Of a stretch of 64,000 bases of DNA, positions 38,791 to 53,449 are shown one piece after another. The position numbers and the translations under genes were made by a program. The DNA is from Atrichornis clamosus. Taxonomy: Eukaryota > Chordata > Aves > Passeriformes > Menuridae. Within the stretch, counting starts at the first letter, position 1. Each line of letters starts with the position of its first letter. Under the pieces are notes generated by a model. That model saw only the letters and a program-made list of their open reading frames with translations. It was not told the DNA's origin and did no database searches. The stretch is from positions 1 through 64,000 of the forward strand of contig WBMZ01003281.1 of the NCBI GenBank assembly GCA_013400975.1. The letters are read 5' to 3'.

Positions 38791-41700
38791 AACTGCAAGG
38801 TTATCTGGATACTTTCATAAATGCGGCTGTACAGATGTGTATCACAGAGAGACTGCTATTCATGACTTGATCCTAAATTTTGAGCTCTATAGAATTGTTA
38901 GAAACACACTTGACTTCTGTTAAGTTTGTACAATGATTGCAGTTACACAAATATTAAGGCATCCGCGATGCCTTAATCATAATCCAAACTGTTGTCTGGA
39001 GAAAAAATGTTACCTATTTTCAAAAATAAAAGAGCTCTGCAAATCCAGTTTAGGACACATCCATTTACTAAAATATCCATTTTGTAAGCATGGAGGGAGA
39101 AATTCATTCCTCTCTCTAGACTTGTGTTTGATTGCTGTCAAGCTACCTACCACAGACCTGTGTGAAATATGAGGCTGCCTAAGAAAAAGATGTTTCAGAA
39201 ACAAGGAGAATTATCTGGCCCAATTTTATTAACGCAGCTCTTAAAGGAAAGTGTTGGCAGTGATTCATCTCTGTATCCTGCCAAGGGAAATCGTTCTTGT
39301 TTAAAGAGACTTTTTTTTCAGTCTTCAGTTTTTAGCAGGATTTCTGTAAACTCCACTGGCTGACTGGGAGTTAGCTGAGGCAATCATGGATCAGCGAGGC
39401 ACAGTGTACTGATCTTGAAGAGTTGTCTTTAATTAAGGAAGAACATGCACCTATTAGAAGTGCCAGTATGCTGGAACAATTACAATTCTGAAATAACACA
39501 CTTTGATGTTTGGATGCGACTCAATACTAAAAGCACAGATACATTAGCAATGTGTCTGTTCATAATAACAAATTCAATTGAGAAGCAGGCGTTGCTATTA
39601 GAAAAAAAATTAATAAAAAGGTGTTAGTAACTGCAGAACTTAATTTGAAAGACATTACATGGCATGTAGTTTGATAACATTTTAAGAAGTTCCAGCAATA
39701 TGCATTTACCTTGAGGAAGATGACTGTGAGTGGATAATAACAAAATCACAGCCTTCATATCTCAAAATGCTGTCAAGCAACCAAAATGCTAAGATCCATA
39801 ATGTAACAGGCATAGGGTCCATAGGGTCATAACTGTATTTTCAGAAAAGCACCATGGATGTGATTTGTTTTGGTGTGACTGAACATTCAATAAAGGAGGG
39901 ATATCTATTCTATAGGAATGTTCGTGTGTTTAGCATTTCTTTAATCTAAAGATAAAGGAACCAGTTTTCTTCTGGATTTGTCTCTCCTTATTTTCCACTA
40001 ATCACCTTCTCCAGGCAAAGGACTGACCTATGAGTCTTGCACATCCCGAACAAACAGTTTAATCCCTAAGCAACTGTGGGTACAGCTATTCTCTGGGACC
40101 ATGCTTTGGGCAGTGTTATACTTCTTATAACCACATGTACCAAAGGTAGATTAGTCTGCGAGGAAATCAGGAGGTCCAATAGGATCCACTTACCATGTGG
40201 ATTCTCAGAGGAGAGGGAGGGGAGGAGGTGTTACTGCATGGTCTGGTCTTAGGTGGCATTTACACATTGAGAGGAAAATGAGTCCTAAAGCCATCTTCAC
40301 TCTCAGAAGAAGTGTTTGAATGTGAGCAATACCATAAATCTTCAACTTGAACACATCCAGATCATTTTAGGTCAGATGCAGGAGTCATCTGAATCTTACT
40401 CTTGAATCTATCCCTTTATACCTTTATTGCAATTAATCCCTGGAGTAAATAGAAAAGCCTACAGATGTTATGAATGCTGCTTATTTTGGTTTAATCTGAT
40501 TTTCTCCTTTTTGTCCTATTAAATCTCATTATTAATCTGTCGAATTTAAATCCAAAACTGCTATTAAGAATTCCTTAAATATGTCAAAAGAATACAAGAG
40601 GCCTTTATTTACAAAAGGGTGGGTTAGTGAATAGTTTTATCCCTTCTAAATGCCTACTAAATAGACTCTTTCATAGCCTAGGGCCTGAAATCCCTTGGTA
40701 AGTTGAACATCCATTAGAACAGGAATAGGAACTTAGGTGTGTCTTGCATGAACACACCTCTTACTGTCACCCAATAATGACACAAAAATTAGCCAGGCCT
40801 CTCCATTCCCTTTCTGCACAGGCAATGACGGAGGAATCAGCAGCTGAGTGAGAAAATAACCCCATTTTACAAACCAAATGGACTATCCACTCCTAAATTA
40901 ACTTCAGAACATGAATGTAATTATGCTTAATTATGAACAGGTTCTAATAGGACTAGAAGGAAAAAACAGGTTAAATAAAATAATCAGCACTCATCATGTA
41001 GGCAAGTTTTGCTCCTGGATTAGCTGCAATGAAGCTACATGGCAATGCTGAAAAAAGATTGGATTTGTGATATTCCACAGCAATAATTTCATATTTAGTA
41101 ACAGTTAAAGTAACTTTATTTGGAAATTTTATCATTCCTGCCTGAGAGGTCACACTGACTCCCTTGTCACGCCTGACTAAATGATAATCACTTTGCAAAA
41201 TGATGTCAGGCATTGGCATAAAGAGTCCTAAGATTCAGCTGAAGAAAAAAGCTATACTAAGTAAACATGGAAAAGACATGGAAGGTTATGAAGGTATTCC
41301 TTCTGCTAGTACAATGTTATGTCTTACAGTAAGTTCTAGTTTCATGACACTTTATAGCCACTTTATTGAATCAGTATTACAAAAACTCAAGCAATGAGGA
41401 TTCCAGCCCTTGAGAATTTTCTGAAATCTAATTCATCTTGGAGTTGCAAATGCTCCACTCCATAGCAGAGTCTTTTTCTAAGCCTTGTACAGATGGAAAA
41501 TTCTACAAACAATTTACTAATCAGAGCTCTATTTCTGTCTCCCACATGAATGTGAAATCTTACAGTACAGCCCATCCTTAAATTTGGGACAATTGCACCA
41601 TATATTTTGGTATTTAAGAAGCTGTCTAGGACTCCATCTAATGCACCTGAACTTAATTTGCTGGGAAAATAGGGATTCTGAAATACACACTGCATATAAT

Positions 41701-44700
41701 TTGCTTTATTTGTTGCCTTTGATAGATCTGCAAAACTGTAAAAAACAAACAACCGTTTCCTCCTCCCCTGCTGAATGATGTAGAAAATTAGCCATGCAAA
41801 ATAAGAGGGACATGTCTTGCAGCAGTGTAAATCATCTCTGAAGGTAGCGTCTGAATGACTCAGGAATACTAATTTCTGAAATCTTACTTAAGAAAGTGAG
41901 AGACTAAATGAATTAATAGCTAACATATCCAGGATTATAAATTTATGCTTTTCAGGACTGACTCTACATTCTTAGTGGGCATCTGTTAGCCAAATGCAGC
42001 AGGCCTCTTTTCAGGAGCTTGAAGAATGTGGAGCAGTGTGATTTCTATGGTGTAAAAAGAATAATTGTATTTTAAGGACAAGAAGAGTCAGTCTTAAAAA
42101 TACTTCTGCTAATTAGGATCCTGAAGGTGGTTCTTAGGCAGTAAGAAACGTATGGCAAGACGTTTGAAAATTTGTCCTTGCTTTCATGTTAAAATAGGTG
42201 CACAGGGAAAAATAACAAACACACAAAACAAAACCCCCACTTAGTAAAATGGAACAAGGTCTAAATGAAAAATCTGGAGTACAAAAGCTCATCAGGGCTG
42301 ATGCCAGTTTACTCCATCTGAGATTTGAGCTATTTGTATTAACTGGGAATAATGAATATAAGATTAAATTATTCGGAGATTAGAAAATTAATGTGATGTC
42401 TAAATTTATTGGTTTTCCAGTTTTAGTTGGTTTTCCTTTAAATATATACAGTTCTATTAGTGACAAAAATATATCCAGTAGAACTGGTTAAGACTGGAAG
42501 TGATGTATCTACTTCATACAAAAAAAAAGATTCCAATGTAATTAAGGACATGTCTGTATTGGTGAGACAAAACCTGCATGAAACACAGACAATGCATTTA
42601 ATGACTGTAAAGTACCAGAAAGGCAGTTTACTTGGTATCTTGGTACTTATTCAAATTAAGTTAGAAATCTATGTTTTCTATATGAGAAGTAACTAAGAGC
42701 TTTATTTCAATACTTCACATTGCTAAACATTTAACGCTGATGACTTATTTTGGTCTCGGTTCACACAAAGATTTATTACGTGTATGCAGTAAATTACCTG
42801 TCTTCTCTCTGAGGTAATGGGCATAGGAAGCCCACACTGGTAGTATTTTGAATTACACATGTTTATTGGAAAGAAAATGAATTGCAACCTTTTGTATTTG
42901 TAGCATCCATCACTCATGCATTTTCTCAAGTATTTTTAATTTAATGGTGGTTGAGCTGAAGCTTAAAGAAACTCTATGCTTCTTGAGTAGAAATGGACAA
43001 ACTTTTAAAAGCTATGTCTGTATATTTATCACATAGGTTTTATAAGTTTCATGTAAAAAAAACCCCAATCCAAAAGCCAAGTGCATATTTTTCCAGCTTT
43101 ACTTCCATTTTGTGATAAGACTATTTTATATGTTCTAGAAACCGTTTTTGAGTAATAATAAAAATTAGGAACAATTCAGGGTAGTGACAAGACTCTTTTC
43201 TCTTATGAGTGCCAGCTACATCCCTTTACATTTATTTCTTGACACAGATGTACAAAGCCTTTTTACTGATTTGGATTTTAGTCAATCACTGATTTAATCA
43301 GATGCCATTTAATAAACTGATGGTTGGGTATTATTATGTCTGAAGTTCAATTCTTCTCACATCTCCTTAAGTAAAAAGAAATTAGGAGCAGAAACATTAT
43401 AGAAAAGAACAAAAAATCATTAGCAGCATGGTCAAACCTTTCCAATTTAAGGAATGGTTGAAATCTAAGCTGATCTCTTCTAGAAGGAAAAGAAAGACAA
43501 AATGAGATGTGACAGGTAATTTGGTAAAGAGGATTATTTAAAAAAAAAGAAGTGGTCTTGTTTATCTTTTCCACAGCAAGAAAGAAGCAGTAAGAAAAAA
43601 CCAAGACATTTAGCAAAAGTTAAAAGGAAGCAGATGGTTCATACACCAAATCGTTAAGCACACCCAAAAATATAGTGTAGGAACACTAGAAGGTGATTTA
43701 GGAAAATCAGAAAAGATTCAAAAAACTAAGTAGCCATGCACCACCTGAGTTACCATTGCAAAGGCTGTTACTGCTCATGCTTCAACACGTAATCTGATTG
43801 TTAGCTGTGGCTAGGAGGGAATTTCCTCTCCTGTATATTGCTGTGTGAGTAAAGTGCTTTGAGGGATTTTTATACTTTTCTCCGAAACACTGAGTGATGA
43901 GCAGTTGCAGGCAATGTACCTGACTGAACTGAGTAGCACTGGTTTTCTGCTAGACAATGACTGTACTTCTAGTGATTATTCTTTGTAGAGTTACAGATAC
44001 AGCCAAAAAATAAAGAACAGGAGAAGTGCGTATGTGACTGGCATCTGGAGCTACAGCTAATGACTGTGCCATGCCTTGGATACCACAAAATCCAGATAGC
44101 ACATTTTATTTTTAAAAAGTAATTTCTACCATTCGCTTTCTAAATGACATAAACCCACCAATTTCCTTATGTAAATATTTCCAGATACTTTTCAGCAAAA
44201 AAAATTATTTGAACAGACTGTAGACTTCTGAAACCATAACGGGGGTTTAAAACTAAGTATTTCTAAACAATCTTACTTCTATAGTTGTGTTAATCTTTTT
44301 AATGATGTCTTATGAGCTTTGAATAGCCTAAATCTAAACACACTAAAAGCCTCTATACTCACAAATAATAGCCTTCTACCCATAAGGTGTTGTCAAAGTG
44401 CAACTGAAAAGAGCAATGATTTAGGCCAACATCAATAGTAATCCTGATCCAAGCATCCTCCCCCTGCACACATAATTAGGAGATATTCCAAGACATATTT
44501 TCCTGAGAACTACTAAAGGGATGACAGTTCACAAATGTTTTTCCTGCTGTTATAATAATCCCCACAGTCATGAGTTCATGTTGAGGGGACTTAGTCAACT
44601 GATAAGAACAAATCTTGTAATAGTTTCATCAGCTTTTCATGGCAAAGGAAATTAATTCTATTTCAGTGCTTATCTATGTGCAATTTTCATAATGTGCTGC

Positions 44701-47700
44701 TGCATTTCTTGCATTTACATCTGTTTGATTTCGTGTTTATAGATCATGTCCACAGAGTTTAAGACATATAGGTGTACGTGTCTGCAAATATTTAAAAGAC
44801 CAGATGTATAGCAAGTCTCTTCCTGGCAGTGCTGGGAGGCTCCTAGTGAGACTTCAGATGTTTAAATCCCACAGGAAGTACTGAAAGCCCAGCTGTCAGC
44901 CAGCATCTTGAGGTGCCTAAATGCCTTTAACATATTGGTACTGTGCATTCAGCTCAGAATATGAGAAACTGTAAGTGATCCAAACTATAGAATAGCAGTT
45001 AGTATTGTACACACACTACAGCATAACCAGTATAGCATAATATCTTTCAAAAGGAATGGAAAGAGAAAGAGCTGATAAACTGCCAAGAATTTGTAAATAT
45101 CAGCTCTAGATTCTATGATATGATCAGTGCAAATATGTATATTTACATATGTAGCAGGTTCTGCAGAACAGGCAGGGGAACATACAGTATTTAAAGATAA
45201 AAGTACTTTCTTTGCTCACGTTTTTCCCAAGGCAACCCCACCTTTGACCAAGTTATTCTGCACTCTCTGAGAGCAGAACAAAACCCGTGAGTTTTGTGCT
45301 GCATTTTCTTTTCATGCACCTCTAGGACAACTTATTAGGAAGGCCTTTATGCAGAACACCCAAATGCTCTGCTCCCAGCCCAGCAGCACAGAGCAACCAC
45401 ACACTACATTTTGTCTTTGCTAAGCCAGTGTCTCCCGAGTGAGCTCATTTCATTTGGAGACAACTCATGTCACAGATGTAAAAAGGAACAGAAAGGTTAT
45501 GTTGCAACTTAGAACAAACCAAAAAACATTACTACCTGAACTGATTCCTCACCGCTCTACCTTTCATTTATTGTGTGCTCCTTGCTGCCATGATGAGTGA
45601 CATGGCATCGAGTGCTTTCCTGCTTCAGATACAAAGAAAGCATTTTCCATTGTGCTGAAACAGCCCAGAAACCTGCTCATTTCCTGACACAGTACAGTAT
45701 ACAAACTCTGAAGAAAAGGGAAAAAACAGCTCCGAGCTAAAGAATATAAATAATCTCAGACAACAGAGCAATTTCATTGTTTACACGACCCTCTGCTGCT
45801 TACAAAAAGGATATATGGGAAAATGAGATTGTTTTGTTGTATGTCTGCTAGCACTGTGTTGTGACATTGCACCTGGTAGCCTGTGGGTGCCAGGAAAGAA
45901 TCAAAGTAGCAGGGCTTAGCCAACCTTGTAAAATTGGACAAATTAATATTGTTTTGCCAACTTGTAAGTATTTCAGTCATTTTTCAGAATAGTAATCACA
46001 CTTGACAAATTTTCTCAAATATGGTTATTACAGAACGAATATTTGTAATTTTAATGAGTACTTATATTCAGTATTTATAATTTTCCTGTCTTCTATAAGT
46101 CTTGACAAAAATGTTCAAAAAGGAAACAACTTCACTAGAAACCACAACAGCATATACTTGGGCACAGGAAAGACTAAGAGTTCTTTTTGATAAACTGAAC
46201 AAAGTTGTCAAGATATTACATGAGAAAGAAAAAATTCAGATTGGATTCTGAAGCAGTTTCTGATACTAGCAAAACCTGCAGATTATGACTTTAAGGAAAA
46301 AAATTACAAGAATGAGGAAAATGAGAAGAGGCTCATTCCTTGAGCGTGCTGTCATCCAGAGGTTCTACATTCACTTCACAACTGGGGCTGAGGGGAAAAG
46401 AAGGAATGATAATTGGGAAGTCTAAAAAACTGCAGAAGGAACATCTGACGTGAACCGGCACTGACAGGAAGCAGCCTCTGCTATGGGGAAGCACCAGACG
46501 AGAAGGAACAGGGTACATGCTTCCTGCTAGATCGAGATATACAGAGTAACAGAGAGAAGGGAAGATACATCCAGGCTGTGAGCGCTGAGGAGCATGGACC
46601 TGTTCTTCATTATCCAGGGCTGGGTAGCTATTTTAAAGTTTGAACATGGAAGCCAAATAGCAGAGCTGTGACCACAAGTCAGCCAAATTCCCACTCAGAG
46701 CCAAATGCTCCAGCACAGAACAGATTTTATTACAGCTATGTTACATTTTCCTTTATTAAGCTGCCTTAGATTTATTTTTAAACTTTTTTTTTGGACAGGC
46801 TAGCGTTTTCAAATATCTCAGTAATTCTGAAGAGAGATCTTTTTTATTGATACAGTGGACACCTATTAGTGTATTAAAAAGCATGCTGGCATCACTGGGG
46901 CTTTACTGGCTGGAAAAGCAGAGTGATTCCTGTGGAACCTGACACATCGACACGCTCGCTTGGTAAGGAGCTGTGGCAATTCTGGCCCTTGGTGCCCCTG
47001 TGCCAGAGATGATCGGCCCAAAGCAGTGTCAGGAGGATGGAGGGTGTCAATGGGCATCAAAGTCTGGCAGCCTCACTCCAGCTCCCAGTGGGAGATGCGT
47101 TTTCCTCAGAGGGTTTCAGTGAACCTCCTTCCCTTTGTCTGGGGTGTGCAGAAGACAATTCCATGGGTATCGTATTGTGTATTGAGTATTCCAGGTATTC
47201 CCGTCAATACCTGTCAATACATTATGCATATTGGTAGAGATTATGGAACTGCTACAAACAAATATTTGGATGAAGCTTAAATTTCTCAAATACCAACACA
47301 AATTCAGTATGTGGAAGTGCTCAAAGCTTTCTAGACAGCAGATCTATCCGTGTTGCGCTGGAGGTGTGGACCCTGGATGGAGCAATTCCAATAGCTGACT
47401 TTGTGGAAGGCTGCTGAAGGCAAACCTGCCAAAGGACAGGGCAGCGGCATTGTAGCAGGACACCAACTTCCCTCCAAAAATGTATACTGCTGGCTGAAAG
47501 GGAAATGGGCTGAGAAATTGCTAATTCAGTTCTTTCCCTTGCATGTTGTCTGACTTAAATCTCCCCACCTACTCCTGTTTTGCAAAGGTTCTTGAAACAG
47601 CAGCGATTCCAGCAGCTTTTTAGCAGGGCAAATACCGTTCAGGCTTTTAGGGCTTTTAAGCTTATGTTAACAGTCACTCTCCAAAGTGCTGTTTTAGATC

Positions 47701-48780
47701 CCATTGAGGATCAAAGATATGCATTAAATTACACTATTGAATCCTTTTCTGCAAAGGATGACAGAACTGGGATTTTATACCCTCAGCAACAAGAATACAG
47801 AACCTTGCATGCCTTTAGGAAAACGACATGGGGAAAAAAAAGACAAAAGAAGAGAAAAAGAAAACCACCAACAAAATAACTGAATCTCATCTCTAAAGTT
47901 TCTAAAATAGCAGCACCTTCATGCAGGTGTATGTAAGGGTGTTAATATTTTTTGGCAGAAAATTTAGGTGAAGTTAAATCATGCTAAACCCCATGGATAA
48001 CTTGTAACTGCAACAGAAAAACAACAATAGCATGTTATCCAAAATTGCCAGTTATACCTACTTTGTGATAAAAAAAAGATGTTTCTGGGGAAAATAAAGG
48101 CAAAACATAAGGATGACTCATATGAAGAAAGTTTAAAAGCATGTCTCATGTCCCTTAGTGAGACACGCAAAGATCCCCATAATCTCCAGATCTTTGACTT
48201 TGCTTATCTATGCTTAGATAAATGTAAGTCATTAAAATGCACAGCCACATTACTTCATGTGGGTTAACAAAGTATGAAACCCTCTTGTAAATTCATGATT
48301 CATGGCAGTACTTGTAAAAAACAGCACAGACACTTCTAACAGAGGTACAATATATTTGAAAACCACAATGTATGTTGCAGAGTTTTTTAACATAAATAGT
48401 CTCCTTTTCAGACATGCTGAGCAACTGCAACTACTATAAAAATTGATGGGTCTCACATCAAAGTAATGTAGTGCTACTTGTCCAACACATTTACTCTTAA
48501 AAGTACATTTATCGTGAGGACACGCACGCTTCAGTCTCCAACTGCGTTTGCAGCAAACTTTACAAGCAACACTAAACAAATTGCCTCACACTTTCTGGTG
48601 GGTTTAAAAGGTAACAAGAGACAAGCAGCTTTACACTGCTAACACAATATGTCACTGAAGTATCTGAGAGCAGAGTCAGAGCAACCAACTTGACTAGTGC
48701 TGAACTCAGTGAAGTGGGTACTGCAGGCAGCTGTTTGTGCACTTCCTTTGCCAGAGGTTAATGCCCTTTTCTAGGAAAAG

Positions 48781-48855
48781 CTTTTTCTTTCTTTTGCTTT
48801 TCCTTCCTTCCTTCCTTTTTTTTTTCCCCTTTCCTTTTCCTCTCTTCCTTTCTCC
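48781..48855 (+). repeat. Polypyrimidine tract with TTCC units
   Basis: About 75 nt that are pyrimidine except for a single G near 48796, including four TTCC units and a run of about 11 T. In transcript sense (minus strand) it is purine-rich, so it is not a splice acceptor tract for this gene. Confidence 0.85.
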
Positions 48856-50264
48856 ACCATTCCACTCAATTGGGTTAAAAAGCAGACAAACCATGAAAAT
48901 GACAGGGCTAAGACAGAAAATAACCTTCAGTGGGGCTGCCAAGTGAGACAGGCACATCCAACAGGGAGCAGTAAATATTTCCACGTGGATGACGGTGATG
49001 ATGAGCGGGTTAGTCTGTCTCGCTGTGCCTCACGCCCCGGTGAACTCAGGCACGTTCAGGAAGGATCAGTGCAGCGAGGATGAGCAGGGGAACCGAAAGC
49101 CTCTCTTACAGAAGGAGGCTCACAGACACAGGTCTGCTAGTGTGAAGCAAATACAGACAAGGAGGAAAGAGAATGGTTCTTCGTTACTTCACTGGGAATG
49201 AACACCCAGAAAATAGTCACTTAAGCCATAGGATAGAGTTGTTTAAAGACAAGTGAGTATAAAATTCCTGTGAGTCAGTTCAGTTAGGAATCAGGCAGAG
49301 GTTTCTAAAGAGCAAAGCAAGAGAAGCTCTGTAGAGCCCTTCAGCAGTTGCTTTGGCTACAGCTGCCAGCCAAGAGTTCAGCCTGATGTTTGTGGGAAAG
49401 CAATATTGTGGCTGCCCACATCTCAGTCTGCCACAGGCATCCTCTGTGCGCACCCCCGGCACACCCCCACGGCAGGAGCTCGCAGGAGGGCACGGCTGGC
49501 ACACAGAGAAGAGGGCCAGGAGCAGCAGCAAAGCACTGGGTTCCCAAATGTCAACGGAGGGATAAAATCCCCACTGACCATGGAACTTGCATGTGGGAAA
49601 AACAGTAAGGAGCCAGAGACAGAGGATGACATAAGAAGGGAAGAGGCTGGTGTGAGAGAGATGTAGCAGGCTTTGTTCTGATGTTCTAATCAAGGCTTAG
49701 CTGCACGTTGTTAAACAGACATGATTCAATGTTAAGATTGTTCAGACATCAGGGATAATCAGGCCAGTTAAGTTCAGATTTTGAAAGTGAAGAAGGAAGC
49801 CACGCAAAGTGTTGCAGTGTTACAGTTTATTTTCTCTAAAGCATTTGCAAATGATGTTTTTCCTGGGGCTTGAGAACCTTTGGCAAGGCTGAAATGGCAA
49901 TGAACAACTGAGAAAAATGAGCATTCCACCCCAGATCAGCATCATCAGTTCTCTAACTATAAAAAATAATTAATTTGTTTAGCACTGCAAACTCAGTAAA
50001 ATACAAAACCTCAGGGGTTATCTGCACTTGAAAGCTCTTTTGGATTAAGGGAGCATGGGAATTTACGCTCCCTGGGCTCTGCTTGAATATAGTTGACTTT
50101 TATTCCAAGAAAGACAGGTTTTCACAATTTAATACATTTTCAAAGTGTGGAGTGTCCACACATGGAGTTACTCTGAATTACGTAACTGCTCACTAAGGCA
50201 AGCCCTAGCAGCTAACACTGGAAGTAGGTATTTTCAGCACTCAAGCACAGGGCCTGTAACCATG

Positions 50265-50295
50265 CACTCACTCACTCACTCACTCTCTCACTCAC
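50265..50295 (+). repeat. ACTC microsatellite
   Basis: Tandem CACT units with one interruption (CTCTCT). Possibly polymorphic. Confidence 0.88.
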
Positions 50296-51357
50296 ATACT
50301 CTGTTTCATGAAGGTGAATGCATCCATCAGGTTTTGCAGGATTGCTCATGGCACATGCCAAAGTATTTACAGGACTGGAGCCCTGCTTTGTAGAAAGGGA
50401 TGTGTGCTATGGTCTCGAGTACCACCTAAAAGAGAAATACCAATCCCTGGACTGGATGCTAGTGTATCCCGCCATCCCTCCCATCCCGCTGATACCTCTC
50501 CATTTGGCTCTCTTGCACTCCCAGATAATGCACACATGTTCAGTCATACACAAACCCTACAACACCCCTTCCCCCCATAGAAACGTCAGCCAGCCGTTAT
50601 AAAATTCAGACATTTCATTAACACAGTTTACTGGCTGATACTGCCAAGCAAAATAGAAACAATTAATAATAATCAGGACTGAAGGGTCTGAGACAGCTTA
50701 TGAGCAAAGGATTGTATTAGTTATTTAAAAAGGACAAACTCGCTCCTGGCTGGAGTGATAGGGAACAAAGGGCGATGATGTATAACCAGGGAGGAAAGAG
50801 ACTCTCTCCGTGGCTTTTGTAGATTACTGTGTGAATGACAGGAGCGGCAGGAGCAAATACCTCTTTTCATTTGCTCAGCCTGCTGGAGAAGAATAGCAGC
50901 GCTTGCCAATGAAGCTGCAGCTGTGCTTCAGCTCCGTTTAATCACTGTGTATGACTGAGGGTTAATTAGCTGCCATTCTTACTCCTATTTGTTGTTCTAA
51001 TGAAGATTTGCATAAATGTAAGAGTAGGGGGTAACTGATACTTGATTCTTCCCTTCAGAGGCCGAGGTGGAAGACTTGCCCATCCTAAGTGTTTATGTTT
51101 GTGGGAGATGCAGTGTTGCCTTTCCATTTGACCTGATCTGCTTCTGGCTGATGAATGGTGAAAACAGAGTTCAAAGCTGTTTCTCAAATCGAGATCCCTG
51201 TTGTGTTTCTGCCTTTAGAAAAGGGCAGACTAGTTAGATGAAGAGAGGACCAAGGGATTAGAAGACTACTCCTAGTTGACAGAGGAAAATACACGTATGT
51301 ATGTTTCTGTATCTACATATGTACATATATATGTGACGCATTTCAGTAATAGGTATC

Positions 51358-51379
51358 TCAGTGATATATGTATCACTGA
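51358..51379. repeat. Short perfect inverted repeat
   Basis: TCAGTGATA and its exact reverse complement TATCACTGA are separated by 4 bp (TATG), inside a TA/GTAT-rich stretch (51290-51420). The stem is too short for a microRNA precursor. Confidence 0.75.
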
Positions 51380-53290
51380 TGTATCCTTCTATCCACATAA
51401 CTATCTATCTGTTCATCCATCCATCTGATGGCAAGTAACTGATAATTTTTTAATGATAAAATACCATAAAAAATAATGTGACAGGCAGTACAATTGCAGC
51501 ATATTAGGCAATATGATGAAAAGCAAAGACTTGTAAATTTTTGCAGGCCTTCTGTTGAACATGACTAACATTTAAAGTTCATTTTAAAATAAAAAGAATA
51601 TCTAATATGAAACAGGCAATCTCCAAGGAAGGCAAAAGTGGCTCAGTAGTTCACAAATACCTGTCATCAGTGCTTTGTGAGAGTGTGATACAAATTAAGA
51701 AATTGCAGTAATTCCTCAAAAAAGCAAAGGAACATTTTCCCATGAAGCAGTGACAAAATCCAAAACTACTTCATAGTTAAAGAGAAGATTTGAAAATGAA
51801 ACATCGTAAAATTGCTTTATTTACTATGGCTGGGACAATGCTTATGGCTGCTAACTGAAAGAAGCTAAGTGGAAGAACTTCCCATTTTTAAGATCTTAAC
51901 TTGTTGTACATGATAATACAGTAGGGGTAACTGTTTTCAATATTCCTCTTACACACCTGATCTGCTAAAACTGTTGTTTGACAGCATCTGTAATGATTTT
52001 TAAAAAAGATTGAGAGGACAGAAGTAGTGAATTTCTAAATTTCAAATAATTGCTGGAAAGTGTCTGGCTTTGAAGATGACTGTATCCCTCCAAGGAGAGG
52101 TGACCACAAGAGAGCATTTATTGCCAGTTTCTCAATCTCAATACAGCTTTGCAGTGCCTCTAGCTCTTTACCTGGTCTCTAAGACACATGAGCAAATATT
52201 AATTTGGTTTTTTTATACTTCTTCATCTATCCACCTGACTACCTACAGACACATCTGCATATTTTTGGTTAAACACTAATAGAAATCAATCTTTCAGAGA
52301 CATAAGCAGAGAGCATTCAACACACCTGAAAGAAATGTGCCTAAAATGGTAACACTCTATCATTCCAACTCTTAGATGAAAGGAACACCATAGGTTTCAA
52401 TGTTCTACACAGCAACAAACCCACACGAAAATAAAACCAGCCAATCACATTTTTGCCCACTTTCACCTTAAGTTTTGAAATATGTCAATATTCTATCACA
52501 GCTTTCGATTCAGCCCCTGATTACACCAGAATCTCACATTCTGCCCTTTTCAAAGCAATTTTTAAATTAAAAAGAGTACTGAAGTGTACAATAAGAAACA
52601 AACCATCAACAACCCTCATGACATATAAACAGATCACATAATTTTCCTTCAACGATTCTTTAGTAATTTGACATATTATGATTTTCCAAGGCTACAGTCA
52701 GAATTATTCATTGGTAAATAGGGTAAGAGAAAGTGGAAATTACAGACCTAGTGGTCAATGACAAAAAACAAATCTAAAAGAGCTGAGGGGAGAGGTTAAG
52801 TGCTATGCTAGTTAATAAGAATGACAGCTTGCTTTGAATACTCATTCTGACTGCCCAAGATATTGAATAAACCTCATTTAAACTAATTTTCATTATTTGT
52901 AGAGTCTGCATTAGGCATCTATCATTGTCAGTGCTATTAATATTCTTTTCAGAGATCATATTATCAGCATATTTAAATGAAAGCTTTCCTTTTCAATATT
53001 TATTAACTCATTAATATTTCTTGGTAGTAATATCCTGGTTGTAATATCCAAATTAATGCATACTAAGGTATTTTCTACTGATTAAGCTTTCTGAAATAAA
53101 AGATTTTTATTCTCCAGTACTAAAACCACACTTGAGCTTGTGAAATTCTGCTTTTTCTACTATTTATATGAATGGCATTGAAAATTCACATTTTCATCTT
53201 TCTTCGGTAGGTACCAGTAAACCAGAGCACCGATCACATCTTAGTATCTGACCAAATATGAACTATGAATGGATGTGAATATGAAAGTTA

Positions 53291-53449
<159 letters not shown>

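Noticed and set aside
48737..48946. Hydrophobic Phe/Leu-rich plus-strand frame resembling a membrane segment
   Set aside because: It is produced by the polypyrimidine tract at 48781-48855 and is not a real protein.
51358..51379. Hairpin as a microRNA precursor
   Set aside because: The stem is only 9 bp, far shorter than a pre-miRNA, and lies in low-complexity TA/GTAT sequence.
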